The translations under genes were made by a program, and so were the position numbers. 64,000 bases of DNA, from the NCBI GenBank assembly GCA_041389885.1, contig JAWKRB010000005.1, forward strand, positions 248,001 through 312,000. The letters are read 5' to 3'. Below are positions 17,247-25,711 of this stretch, piece by piece. The stretch's first letter is position 1, and every line of letters starts with the position of its first letter. The notes below the pieces were generated by a model. The model searched no databases and was not told where the DNA came from. It saw only the letters and a list, made by a program, of their open reading frames with translations. This DNA is from JAWKRB01 sp041389885. Its GTDB lineage: Bacteria > Myxococcota_A > Polyangia > Polyangiales > Ga0077539.

Positions 17247-17735
17247 CACCTCACCCCACGCGGCCCTCGGGGCCCGCGAGCCCCCTCTCCCGCCTCGGGC
17301 TGCGTTCGACACACACGTCAGGAATCCGCTTGAAAACAAGCGTGATGCGCCCCTGGTCTGTCCGCGCCGCCGCTCGTCCCTTCGACCCGACGTGGGGCCC
17401 CTCCACCCCCGCCCCTCCTCCATGGGCTTCGCCGATGGAGGAGGGCTGCGTCCTTCGGGAAGATGCTCCGCGTCGAACTGCCCTTGGGATGCGTCACATG
17501 GCCTGAGACCGCGCGGATGTGTCTGCCATCCCTTGTGTCTCAGCCCCTCCTCCATCGGCGAAGCCCATGGAGGAGGGGGCGGGGGTGGAGGGGCCCCACG
17601 TCGGGTCGAAGGGACGAGCGGCGGCGCGGACAGACCAGGGGCGCATCACGCTTGTTTCCAAGCGGATTCCTGACGTGTGTGTCGAACGCAGCCCGAAGGG
17701 GCTCGCGGACCCCGAGGGCCGCGGGGGGTGAGGTG
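17247..17735. repeat. Large inverted-repeat element, arms ~200 bp
   Basis: Left arm 17247-17448 and right arm 17541-17735 are nearly identical when one is reverse-complemented; the main difference is a gap of about 10 bp at ~17285. Each arm carries the shared core (gcttgaaaacaagcg) and an internal hairpin CCTCCTCCAT/GATGGAGGAGG. The 92-bp spacer also contains facing GGGATG/CATCCC and CACAT/ATGTG pieces. This fills the 514-bp gap between two convergent genes, and I see no gene in it. It could be a MITE-like element, a bidirectional terminator or a structured RNA. Confidence 0.9.
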
Positions 17736-17745
17736 CATCCCGCGA

Positions 17746-18378
17746 TCAGCTCCCTTCGACGGGGATCCAGACCTCGTTGCGGCGGATCCACGGGAAGGTC
17801 CACGGCGGGTCGAAGCGCGCGCTCTCGGCGTCTCCCGACGCGCGCAACCCCGCGCGGGTGAGGGCGTCTTCGAGCGTCTGCGCGCGCGCCGCGACCTGCT
17901 GCGGCCCCGCGAAGCCCGTGTAGCCCAGCACCGCGACGAGGCGTCCGGGCACCGCGCGCAGCACCACCGACGGGTCGTTCGGCGTCGGGAGGTCGTCGAG
18001 GGTGCGCCCGCGCGGGAGGGTGAAGGTCACCCGCCAGCGCCCCTCGCCGAGGGCCTCTTGCGTGACCGGCGCGGTCATCGCGATGCGCTCCGCCGCCTGC
18101 GTGACCGGCGCGGTCATCGCGATGCGCGCGCGCCCGACGTTGCCGCCGAAGATGTACCCCGCGAGGCGGCGAAAGCCCGCGCTCGCCGCGTCCTTCTGAG
18201 AGGACGCGGTGACCACCGTCTCGGCCCGGACGACGGGCTCGTAGCGCCGCAGCTCTCCGCCCTCGAAGCGACGCGCCACCGCGTACGCGGGCTCGGCGGT
18301 GAACAGCCGCGCGAGCTGCCACCGCGCGATCGCCGCCGCCGCGAACGCGCCTCCCAGGATCATCGCCCAGCGTCTCAT
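17746..18378 (-). CDS. SOUL-family haem-binding protein, membrane-anchored
   Basis: 210 residues. A short N-terminal hydrophobic segment (MILGGAFAAAAIARW) anchors it. The SOUL domain follows, with AVARRFEGGELRRYEP, a doubled RIAMTAPVTQ block, FTLPRGRTLDDLPTPNDPSV and the C-terminal PPWTFPWIRRNEVW. The doubled block is a 27-bp DNA repeat (18061-18087 and 18100-18126, 39-bp period); two MTAPVT blocks are usual in the family. SOUL proteins bind haem or other ligands; the role in bacteria is unclear. It lies downstream of the glycosyltransferase cluster with a 40-bp gap. Confidence 0.9.
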   Translation of the reverse strand: MRRWAMILGGAFAAAAIARWQLARLFTAEPAYAVARRFEGGELRRYEPVVRAETVVTASSQKDAASAGFRRLAGYIFGGNVGRARIAMTAPVTQAAERIAMTAPVTQEALGEGRWRVTFTLPRGRTLDDLPTPNDPSVVLRAVPGRLVAVLGYTGFAGPQQVAARAQTLEDALTRAGLRASGDAESARFDPPWTFPWIRRNEVWIPVEGS

Positions 18379-18418
18379 CCCCGTTGGATGCGACTCGGCT
18401 CCGAGAGGGTTCGGGGCG

Positions 18419-20455
18419 TCACTGCCGGCAGCGCGCGCGCACGGCGTCGAACTGGATCCGCACGGAGGGGTCTTCGGGGCGGGTCAGCCCGATGCGCCGC
18501 AGCGCCTCGGCGCAGCGCCCGGCGAGGGACTCCTGCCGCGCCGCGCGCAGGGCCAGGCCGTAGTCGGTGGGCGCGCCGTCGCTCCCTCGGGTGAGCGCGT
18601 CGCGGGCGCTGTCGACGTCGCCCAGGGCCGAGAAGGCCGCGGCGGCCTCGGACCACGACAGCCCGGGGCGGTACTCCGCGCGCCCCGAGAAGCTCGCGAA
18701 GCGCGCGGCCTCGCGGAGCTCGTCGACGGCGCTCGGGTCGCCCGCGGCCTGCAGCTCCTCGGCGCGCTCCCGCACGTACTGCGCGTAGCGGTACTGGTGC
18801 ATCCCCTGGAGCCGCTGCTCGCGCACCTGCGTGGCCGCGTAGAGGTTCTCGCGCACGGCCTGGTCGTCGTGGTCGATGAGCGCGCGGTTCACGAGCTGCT
18901 GGTACTCGTCGTCGAACCAGCGGTCTTCGGCGAGGCAGAAGGCGGGGTTGCTGCCGTGCGCGGGCTCGCAGTAGGTGCGGTTCACGAGGTAGAGGCAGGC
19001 GAGGCCCACGGCGGCGCCGATCCCGATGGGCCGCAGCGACTTCGCGCGCACATGGCCCGCGCCGAGGTCGAGGAGGCCGGCGCCGAACACCGCGAGGAAG
19101 GGCACGGCGGGGAAGCGGTAGCGCGAGCGGATGTAGAACAGCAGCAGCGCGCCGAGGTAGGGCAGGGTGGCGAGGTAGAGCGCGCGGCGCTTGCGGTCCT
19201 CGGACCACAGCAGGAGCATGCCCGCGAGGCCCAGCGCGCCCACGAGGCCGAAGGTGACCATCCCCCGCAGCGCGGGCACGTAGCGCGCGCGCATGAACGC
19301 GTAGTTGCTGGTGTCGGGGACCTCGAAGTGGTTCCAGAGCACCTGGGTCTTCTGGATCATCACCACGACCCAGTCGCCCGTCTGCCCGCGCATGAACTCC
19401 GTCGCGCGCCGGGCCCAGTAGCGCGACACCTCGGGCATGGTCATCGCCCGCCCCGTGGCCCGCTCGGCGATGCGACGCGCGTCGCCCTCCTCGTACTCGG
19501 GGATGTCGCGCAGCCCCGGCGGACGCGCGGGGAGCCCCGTGGCCTCGGGGTTGTTGCCCATGTAGAGGTTCAAGCCCGCGTCGCCGCTGGTGAGCAGAAA
19601 GCCGCCGGCGTGCGAGGTGTTCCACGCGCTCATGGCCGCCACCGGGAGCAGCGCGGCCAGGGCGAAGGTGAGGGCGATGTTCCTGCGGCGCAGGCGGGTC
19701 GAGCGCTCGGGGAGCTGCCACGCGGCGTAGGCCAGGGCCGGGAGCGCCGGGAGCCACTGGCCCGCCGAGAGGATCCCGACGCCGAAGAGCAGCCCCGCGG
19801 CCGCCGTGCCCCTGCGGTCTTCAGCCGGCGCGTAGCGCAGCAGCGCGGCGAAGGCCGCGAGGGCCACGAGCAGCACCCACGCCGTCTTGATGATCAGCGC
19901 CTCCTCGAGGATCACCGGGCCGTAGAGCCCGAAGAGCACCGCCGCGACGAGCCCCGCGCGGCGCGAGAACACCCGCGCGCCGATGGCGTACACCAGCACC
20001 GTCGAGAGCGCGCCCGCGGTCACCTGCATCACCCGCGGCGCCCACGACCCAGGGCTCGTGAGCTTGTACGCCGCCGCGAGCACCCAGCCGTAGAAGGGCG
20101 ACTGGTAGAACGCCCGGTCGGGGAGCCACGACGCGCCGTCCCACACCCTGCGCGCGAAGACCTCGAAGCCCACGCTGTCGATGTTCTGCACCCGCTGATA
20201 CGGCGAGGACCACACCTGCGAGAGCACCAGCCACCGCGCCGCCAGCGCGCCGTGAAAGACCGCCAACACCGCGAGCCCGTGCTCCCGCCAGAGCGCGGAC
20301 CACGGCGCGGGCGGGGTCGGCTCGGAGACCTCGAGCTCCTCCGGGGCCTTCGGGGGCTCTACGGCCTTCGGGGGCTCCGGGGCCTTCGGCGCCGCGCGGG
20401 CGAGGGGCCGGGTGACGGGCGCCTTCTGGCGCCACTCCGGGGCTCTCTTGCTCAC
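18419..20455 (-). CDS. Polytopic GT-C type glycosyltransferase (ArnT/PMT-like)
   Basis: 678 residues from a GTG at 20455 that overlaps the stop of the upstream GT2 gene. After a Pro/Lys-rich cytoplasmic start come about ten membrane segments. The acidic first periplasmic loop NIDSVGFEVFARRVWDG is where GT-C enzymes keep catalytic Asp/Glu, and RSRYRFPAVPFLAVFGAG is typical of the family. The last ~190 residues are soluble and helical, resembling TPRs. It should transfer sugars from a polyprenyl-phosphate donor to lipid or protein outside the membrane, and the next gene encodes a matching donor synthase. Confidence 0.85.
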   Translation of the reverse strand: MSKRAPEWRQKAPVTRPLARAAPKAPEPPKAVEPPKAPEELEVSEPTPPAPWSALWREHGLAVLAVFHGALAARWLVLSQVWSSPYQRVQNIDSVGFEVFARRVWDGASWLPDRAFYQSPFYGWVLAAAYKLTSPGSWAPRVMQVTAGALSTVLVYAIGARVFSRRAGLVAAVLFGLYGPVILEEALIIKTAWVLLVALAAFAALLRYAPAEDRRGTAAAGLLFGVGILSAGQWLPALPALAYAAWQLPERSTRLRRRNIALTFALAALLPVAAMSAWNTSHAGGFLLTSGDAGLNLYMGNNPEATGLPARPPGLRDIPEYEEGDARRIAERATGRAMTMPEVSRYWARRATEFMRGQTGDWVVVMIQKTQVLWNHFEVPDTSNYAFMRARYVPALRGMVTFGLVGALGLAGMLLLWSEDRKRRALYLATLPYLGALLLFYIRSRYRFPAVPFLAVFGAGLLDLGAGHVRAKSLRPIGIGAAVGLACLYLVNRTYCEPAHGSNPAFCLAEDRWFDDEYQQLVNRALIDHDDQAVRENLYAATQVREQRLQGMHQYRYAQYVRERAEELQAAGDPSAVDELREAARFASFSGRAEYRPGLSWSEAAAAFSALGDVDSARDALTRGSDGAPTDYGLALRAARQESLAGRCAEALRRIGLTRPEDPSVRIQFDAVRARCRQ

Positions 20456-21378
20456 GCGAGCTCCCTCCGCGGGCGCTTCAACGCCACCCGCTCGACCTCG
20501 CGCAGCCGGTGGTTCACCCCGTCGAGGATCAGCCCGCACGCGAGCGACAGCGCCGCCCCCGCGCCGAGCGCGAGCGCCGCGACGAGCGAGGGCCACGCGG
20601 TGGTGCGCCCGTGCGCCGAGAGCTCGGTCAAGGGCGTGATCGAAGCCCCTGCGGCGCAGAGCGAGAGCACGCCCGCGAGGATCGCGAAGGAGAGCAGCGG
20701 GCGGTACGCCTTGAGCACGTCGGCGATGGTGATCAGCACCCGCGCGCCGTCGTGGAGGGTGCGGAGCTTGGAGTGCGAGCCCTCGGGGCGCCCGCGGTAG
20801 GGGATGGGGATTTCGACGATGACCATGTCCCGGTGGAGGCACTGGATGGTGAGCGCGGTCTCGATCTCGAAGCCGCGGGAGACCACGGGCACGCGGTCGA
20901 CGAGCTCGCGGTGAAAGACCCTGAGCCCTGACATCACGTCCTTGAGGTCGGAGCCGAAGGCGAGGTTGATGGTCGAGGCCACGAGGCGGTTGCCGAAATG
21001 GTGCGCGGGGCGAAACGACCCGGAGTCGAACGCCTGGAGCCTGTCGCCCACGGCCATGTCCGCGGCGCCCTGGCGCACGGGCTCGAGCAGCGCGTGCACG
21101 CTCTCGGCGGCGTACGTGTCATCGCCGTCGACGAGCACGTAGAGGTCGGCGTCGACCTCGTCGAGCATGCGCGAGAGCACGAAGCCCTTGCCCCGCCGCT
21201 TCTCGCGGCGCACGACGGCGCCGGCCTCGGCGGCGACGCGGGCGGTCTCGTCGCGGGAGCCGTTGTCGTAGACGTACACCGTGGCGCCGGGGAGCTCGCG
21301 GTGAAAGTCACGCACGACCTTCTCGACCGTGAGCGCCTCGTCGAGGCAGGGCACCAGCACCGCGACGCGCTCGCTCAC
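20452..21378 (-). CDS. GT2 polyprenyl-phosphate glycosyltransferase (DPM/DPG synthase-like)
   Basis: 308 residues from the GTG at 21378. The GT-A domain (~5-225) has VAVLVPCLDEALTVEKVV, DNGSRDETA, a DGDDTY DxD motif near residue 83 and PIPYRGRPEGSHSKLRTLHDG. Two C-terminal membrane helices follow, as in Dpm1-like bacterial synthases. It would load a nucleotide sugar onto polyprenyl phosphate. GTGA overlaps with both neighbours place it mid-operon between a cyclophilin-like protein and the GT-C transferase that could use its product. Confidence 0.88.
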   Translation of the reverse strand: MSERVAVLVPCLDEALTVEKVVRDFHRELPGATVYVYDNGSRDETARVAAEAGAVVRREKRRGKGFVLSRMLDEVDADLYVLVDGDDTYAAESVHALLEPVRQGAADMAVGDRLQAFDSGSFRPAHHFGNRLVASTINLAFGSDLKDVMSGLRVFHRELVDRVPVVSRGFEIETALTIQCLHRDMVIVEIPIPYRGRPEGSHSKLRTLHDGARVLITIADVLKAYRPLLSFAILAGVLSLCAAGASITPLTELSAHGRTTAWPSLVAALALGAGAALSLACGLILDGVNHRLREVERVALKRPRRELA

Positions 21379-22157
21379 CCGCCCCTCGCGATGCGCACGG
21401 CGCGAATGAACAGCGGCACGATGGGGCGCCCGCCCTGGGCGCGCACGTCGGTCATCAGGTCGACGAGGGCGATGGGCTGGCAGCGACCGATCATCGCGTC
21501 CTGACCGTCGAGGGAGGGGTCGGGCGAGGCCGTGATCTGGATCGTGGCGCGGGGGGTGAGCGAGAGGATCCCGCCGCGCTCGTGGGGCCCCGACACCTCG
21601 ACGGGCACCTCGAAGCCCGGCCGCGTCGCGGTCGAGCGGGTGGGGCCTCCCCCTTCGAGGCGCGCCCCCGAGAGCGCCTGAAAGAACACCGAGCCGTCGT
21701 AGAAGGGCGCGCGGGACCAGACCGCGCGCACCCCGTCCCAGTACGGGCGGCGGCCGCGGGCGAGGCCGATGAAGAGCGCGACGCCGCGGGGCGCGTGCTC
21801 GACGTCGAGGGTGCAGCGGAGGGTGCCCCGCGAGGTCTCGATCACGGCGCTCGGCGCGCCCGCGCCGGGGACGCCCTCGAGGGCCTCGTCGAGGGTGAGC
21901 GGCGCGGGGTGGGGGTCGGGGGTCGCGGGCTCGGGCTGCGAGGGCTCCCGCTCGGCGCCCTCGAGGTAGACCCGCTGGGTGGGCCGCGGGCGCTCGAGGG
22001 AGATGTCGGGCTCCTCCCGCGCGCGCAGGAGCGTGACGATCAGGATCACGTCCGCCGCGACGATCAGCGCGGTGCCGTAGAACCGCAGGTCGGACGATCG
22101 GCGCCACGCGCCGAGGAGCCCTGCGTTCGCGCGCTCAGCCTCCGCGGGCTCTGCCAT
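21375..22157 (-). CDS. Membrane-anchored cyclophilin-like protein with altered active site
   Basis: 260 residues from ATG 22157. One membrane helix (residues ~25-45) precedes a Pro/Glu-rich linker and a cyclophilin-type fold (AVIETSRGTLRCTLDVEHAPRG, FIGLARG, PFYDGSVFFQALSGARLEGG, GILSLTPRATIQITASP). In active cyclophilins the middle block reads YDGxxFHRV; here it is FFQA, so the catalytic Arg appears to be missing. It may act as a binding or scaffold protein rather than an isomerase. It heads the glycosyltransferase operon. Confidence 0.75.
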   Translation of the reverse strand: MAEPAEAERANAGLLGAWRRSSDLRFYGTALIVAADVILIVTLLRAREEPDISLERPRPTQRVYLEGAEREPSQPEPATPDPHPAPLTLDEALEGVPGAGAPSAVIETSRGTLRCTLDVEHAPRGVALFIGLARGRRPYWDGVRAVWSRAPFYDGSVFFQALSGARLEGGGPTRSTATRPGFEVPVEVSGPHERGGILSLTPRATIQITASPDPSLDGQDAMIGRCQPIALVDLMTDVRAQGGRPIVPLFIRAVRIARGG

Positions 22158-22279
22158 GGGCGCATCAGAGCGCGAAGCGCGCGGCGGCGTCAACGCGCGA
22201 TTCTCCCCGCCGGGGGGCGCCGCCGACGACGCGATGAATCTCGCGACAGCCCCGCGCCGCGGCGTGCGATGTTCCGCCC

Positions 22280-23404
22280 ATGACCGAGAGCCCGGCCGAC
22301 GCGTTCGCCCCGTACCACCTCCTCGACTCCCTCGCGGCGACGCTGCGGGAGCACGGGATGACGCGCCCGACGGAGATCCAGCGCATGGTGCTCCCGGCGC
22401 TCCTCGCGGGGCGCTCGGTGGTGGGCGTGGCCGAGACCGGCGGGGGAAAGACCCTGGCCTACGTGCTCCCGATCCTCCACGCCCTCAAGACCCTCGAAGA
22501 CGCCGGCGACCCTGTTACCGCCGAGGCCCGCCCCCGCGCCGCGGTGATCGTGCCCTCGCGGGAGCTCGGCGAGCAGGTGGCCAAGGTCTTCAAGCTCTTC
22601 ACCCACGCCACGCGCCTCCGCGTCCGCTCCTCCCTCGGCGGGACCACCATGGTCGTCGCGCGGCGCAACGTGGGGGGCCCCTTCGAGGTGCTCGTCTCGA
22701 CGCCGGGGCGGCTGATCAAGCTCCTCGAGAAGCCCTACGTCGACCTCAGCGACGTGCGCACGCTGGTCTTCGACGAGGTCGACCAGATGCTCGACCCCGG
22801 CTTTCTCCCCGTCGCCGATCGGATCATCAGCGCGTGCCCGCCCACGCGACAGGCCGCGTTCTTCTCGGCCACGGTGCCCGCGGCGGTGCAGGGGCTCATC
22901 GCGCGGCGCTTCGCCGACGCCGAGGTGCTGCGCAGCGGAGGTCACCACAAGGTCGTTCCCACCCTCCGCACGGTGAACCTCACGGTGGTCGACGGCCGGC
23001 GCCTGCCGCTGCTGCGCGACACCCTCGCCGAGAAGGTCACCGGCGGGACCCTGATCTTCGCGAACACCCGCGCCCAGTGCGACCAGATCGTCGAGCACCT
23101 GCGCGAGATGGGCCGCGCCTTCGTGGTCTACCGCGGCGAGATGGACAAGCTCGAGCGCCGCGCGAACCTCCGGAGGTTTCGCGACGGCGAGGTCGAGCTC
23201 CTGGTCTCGACCGACCTCGGCGCGCGGGGCCTCGACGTGCCGCACGTCGCGCGGGTGATCAACTACCACCTCCCCGCCGAGCTCGACGCGTACCTCCACC
23301 GCGTGGGACGCACCGCCCGCGCGGGTCGACCCGGCGTGGTGGTGAACCTGGTCACCGAGCGCGACCGCCCGCTGATGCGCCAGCTCGAGGCCAGCGCGCG
23401 TTGA
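22280..23404 (+). CDS. DEAD-box-type RNA helicase (DEVD variant)
   Basis: 374 residues, a minimal helicase core without the long basic tail of RhlE/DeaD. Motifs in order: Q motif (RPTEIQ), AETGGGKT (K57), PSRELGEQV, TPGRL, DEVD at ~163, SAT, LIFANTRAQCDQI, TDLGARGLDVP and HRVGRTARAG. DEVD in place of DEAD keeps both acidic residues. It probably unwinds short RNA duplexes in ribosome assembly or mRNA turnover. It is divergent from the cyclophilin-like gene, and a patatin gene follows 36 bp later. Confidence 0.92.
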   Translation: MTESPADAFAPYHLLDSLAATLREHGMTRPTEIQRMVLPALLAGRSVVGVAETGGGKTLAYVLPILHALKTLEDAGDPVTAEARPRAAVIVPSRELGEQVAKVFKLFTHATRLRVRSSLGGTTMVVARRNVGGPFEVLVSTPGRLIKLLEKPYVDLSDVRTLVFDEVDQMLDPGFLPVADRIISACPPTRQAAFFSATVPAAVQGLIARRFADAEVLRSGGHHKVVPTLRTVNLTVVDGRRLPLLRDTLAEKVTGGTLIFANTRAQCDQIVEHLREMGRAFVVYRGEMDKLERRANLRRFRDGEVELLVSTDLGARGLDVPHVARVINYHLPAELDAYLHRVGRTARAGRPGVVVNLVTERDRPLMRQLEASAR

Positions 23405-23440
23405 CGCCCCCGCGCCCGCGGGTGTACCGCGGCGCGCACC

Positions 23441-24199
23441 ATGACCGCCGCGCCGACCCTCCGCGAATGGCTCTCTGAAGGCCCCGTGCACCTCGCGATG
23501 TCGTCGGGGTTCTTCGGGTTCTACGCCCACGCCGGGGCCCTCGCGGCGCTCCTCGACGCCGGGGTGGTGATCGAGGGGCTCGCGGGATCGAGCGCCGGCG
23601 CGCTGGTCACCGGGCTCTACGCGGGAGGGGTCTCGCCCGACGCGATGCGCGACACCCTCGCGCGGCTCCGCCGCGAAGACTTCTGGGACCCCGCGCCGGG
23701 CCTCGGGCTCTTGCGCGGCAAGCGATTTCGCGCGCTCCTCGACGAGCTCGTGCGGGGCGCGAGGGTCGAAGACGTCGCGATCCCGTACCGGCCCTCGGTC
23801 TTTGACCTGGGGGCGAGAGAGACCCTGGTGCTCCGCGAGGGCGCCCTCGCCGAGGCGATTCACGCCTCGTGCGCGCTGCCGGGGCTCTTTCACCCCGTGC
23901 GCGCCCACGGCCGCTTCTTGAGCGACGGAGGAATCGCCGATCGCCCTGGCGTGCAAGGGGTTCCGCTCGGAGCCCGCGCGCTGCACCACCACCTCACGTC
24001 GCGCTCCCCGTGGCGCCGCGTGGGCAGCGTGGCCCTCGCGCACCTTCGCCGCGCGGGGATGGTCTCGGTGGGCATCGAGGGAATGACCCGGGTCCACCCC
24101 TTCGCCCTCTCCCTCGGGATGCGCGCCTACGACCAGGGCGCGCGGGGCATGCGCGCCGCCCTCGAGCGCGCGGCGGTCGACGGCGTCGTGCGGGGCTGA
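23441..24199 (+). CDS. Patatin-like phospholipase
   Basis: 252 residues with the catalytic dyad of the family: GSSAG (Ser51) in the nucleophile elbow and DGGIADRPG (Asp ~162). The early SSGFFGFYAHAGAL replaces the usual GGGxRG oxyanion stretch but keeps a small-residue turn. It has no signal peptide, so it is cytoplasmic or exported by another route. It probably hydrolyses phospholipid acyl chains. It lies 36 bp after the helicase and 60 bp before two cyclic-nucleotide-binding proteins. Confidence 0.88.
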   Translation: MTAAPTLREWLSEGPVHLAMSSGFFGFYAHAGALAALLDAGVVIEGLAGSSAGALVTGLYAGGVSPDAMRDTLARLRREDFWDPAPGLGLLRGKRFRALLDELVRGARVEDVAIPYRPSVFDLGARETLVLREGALAEAIHASCALPGLFHPVRAHGRFLSDGGIADRPGVQGVPLGARALHHHLTSRSPWRRVGSVALAHLRRAGMVSVGIEGMTRVHPFALSLGMRAYDQGARGMRAALERAAVDGVVRG

Positions 24200-24259
24200 G
24201 CGGCGACGTCTTGCGCGCTCGCGGCGCCTCGTGCGACTCCGAGAAAGGAGGCACTCGCG

Positions 24260-24829
24260 ATGGACCCTACGGCCGTCAACCGGACGATCATTCGATACGT
24301 GAGCGCGTTCGCCACGCTCACCGACGCCGAGTGCGACACGCTGCTTCACGTCATGCGCGAGCGCCACCTGAGCGCGAACGAGGTCCTGTTTCGTCAGGGC
24401 GACGGGGGCGACGCGATGATGATCGTGCACCACGGCGCCCTCTCGGTGCGGGTGCGCCGCCCTGACGGACTCGACGCCGAGGTCGCGGTGGTGCAGGGCG
24501 GCGAGGTGCTCGGGGAGATGTGCGTGGTCGACCCCGCGCCGCGCTCGGCGACGGTGGTGGCCACGGCGCCGACGCTGGTGTGCGAGCTCTCCCGCGACGA
24601 CGTCGCGCGGCTGCGGCTGAGCGCCCCGGCGCTGTACTCGGTGATCATGGGCGCGGTGATTCGCGACATCACCCGGCGCTTTCGCGAGGTCGACGCGCGG
24701 GTCTCGGAGCTCATCGGCGCGACGGTGACCTCGAAGCCGCCGCCGCCCATGACCTCACCGCCCCCCGCCTCCGAGGGCGCCCCGGGGACCCTTCGACGCT
24801 TTCTCGACCGACTGCGAGGGCTCTCATGA
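24260..24829 (+). CDS. Cyclic-nucleotide-binding domain protein (first of pair)
   Basis: 189 residues. The start is supported by AAAGGAGG. It has a cNMP-binding (CRP-like) barrel: ANEVLFRQGDGGDAMMIVHHG, GEVLGEMCVVDPAPRSATVVA (phosphate-binding cassette with E and R) and a C-helix region. There is no DNA-binding HTH; a Pro-rich tail follows instead. It is likely a stand-alone sensor acting by protein contact. The stop overlaps the next cNMP gene. Confidence 0.85.
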   Translation: MDPTAVNRTIIRYVSAFATLTDAECDTLLHVMRERHLSANEVLFRQGDGGDAMMIVHHGALSVRVRRPDGLDAEVAVVQGGEVLGEMCVVDPAPRSATVVATAPTLVCELSRDDVARLRLSAPALYSVIMGAVIRDITRRFREVDARVSELIGATVTSKPPPPMTSPPPASEGAPGTLRRFLDRLRGLS

Positions 24830-25362
24830 TCACCGTGGCGATGCTCCGCGGCCTGGCGTCGCTCCGGGCCTTCACCGACGACGAGCTGAACATCCTCCTG
24901 GGCGCCGCGAGCTCCCGCGTCGTCCCCGCGGGCGAGGTGCTGTTGCGCGAGGGCGACCCCGGCCGCTCGTGCGTCATCCTGGCGCGGGGCGAGCTCGAGG
25001 TGGTGAAGCGCGTCGGCGACGTCGACCGGGTGATCGCGACGATGCCCGCGGGCTCCCTCCTCGGGCAGGTCGCGCTGGTCGACCGCTCGCCGCGCACCGC
25101 GACCGTGCGCGCGCGCACCGAGGTCGCCGTGCTCGAGCTCGACCGCGACGTCTTCGAGCGCCTGCTCAGCGCCGAGAGCCCGCTCGCGCTGCGCTTTCAA
25201 GAGCAGATCGCCGTCGCCGGGGCGCGGCAGCTCCGCAACACCACCGAGGCGCTCGCGCGCATCCTCGAGGCGACGGGCGCCACGCCGGGCCTCGCGCCGG
25301 TCGACGCGCTGGAGAGCCTGCGGATTTCGTTCGACGAGTGGGGACTGCCGGTCGAGCGGTAG
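24826..25362 (+). CDS. Cyclic-nucleotide-binding domain protein (second of pair)
   Basis: 178 residues; ATGA overlap with the first member. The cNMP fold is again visible: AGEVLLREGDPGRSCVILARGELEVVKRV, GSLLGQVALVDRSPRTATVRA. It has Q where the first protein and classical cAMP receptors have E in the phosphate-binding cassette (LLGQ vs LGE), so ligand preference may differ. The C-terminal helix bundle lacks an HTH. The two may form a heteromer. Confidence 0.85.
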   Translation: MITVAMLRGLASLRAFTDDELNILLGAASSRVVPAGEVLLREGDPGRSCVILARGELEVVKRVGDVDRVIATMPAGSLLGQVALVDRSPRTATVRARTEVAVLELDRDVFERLLSAESPLALRFQEQIAVAGARQLRNTTEALARILEATGATPGLAPVDALESLRISFDEWGLPVER

Positions 25363-25367
25363 CCTCC

Positions 25368-25646
25368 TCAGCCCGTTCGCGAGGCCGTCGCGAGGGACCA
25401 CAGCCCGAGCACGATGAACGCCGCGCCGGCGACGCGCTTGAGGGTCACGGGAGAGACCAGCCGGGTCACGCCCTCGGCGGCGAGCACGGCGAGGGCCGTC
25501 GTGCACACCAGCGCCAGCGACGCGCCGAGGAACACCGCGAGCCGCCCCTGCGTCGTCGCGAGGCTCAGCGCGGCGAGCTGGGTCTTGTCGCCGAGCTCCG
25601 CGATGAACACCGTGGCGAAGGCCGTCGCGAACACCTTCCAGTCCAT
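25368..25646 (-). CDS. GDT1/TMEM165 (UPF0016) half-size transporter
   Basis: 92 residues with the signature ExGDKT (IAELGDKTQLAALSLAT) in the first of about three membrane helices. Full-length family members carry two such repeats; bacterial half-size proteins dimerise. Known relatives export Mn2+ or Ca2+/H+. A GGAG lies upstream of ATG 25646. The stop is 6 bp from the convergent cNMP gene. Confidence 0.85.
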   Translation of the reverse strand: MDWKVFATAFATVFIAELGDKTQLAALSLATTQGRLAVFLGASLALVCTTALAVLAAEGVTRLVSPVTLKRVAGAAFIVLGLWSLATASRTG

Positions 25647-25711
25647 TCCGAGGTCTCCTTGCGCCGCGTCCGGTGACGCTTCGGCGCCGCGCCGTCGTAT
25701 CCTACCGGCCC

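Noticed and set aside
17392..17861. Open frames inside the first inverted repeat
   Set aside because: The same peptides appear from both arms in mirror arrangement, as expected of translated palindromes, not genes.
18061..18126. Tandem duplication in the SOUL gene as a recent lesion
   Set aside because: Two MTAPVT blocks are usual in SOUL proteins; only the high DNA identity is notable.
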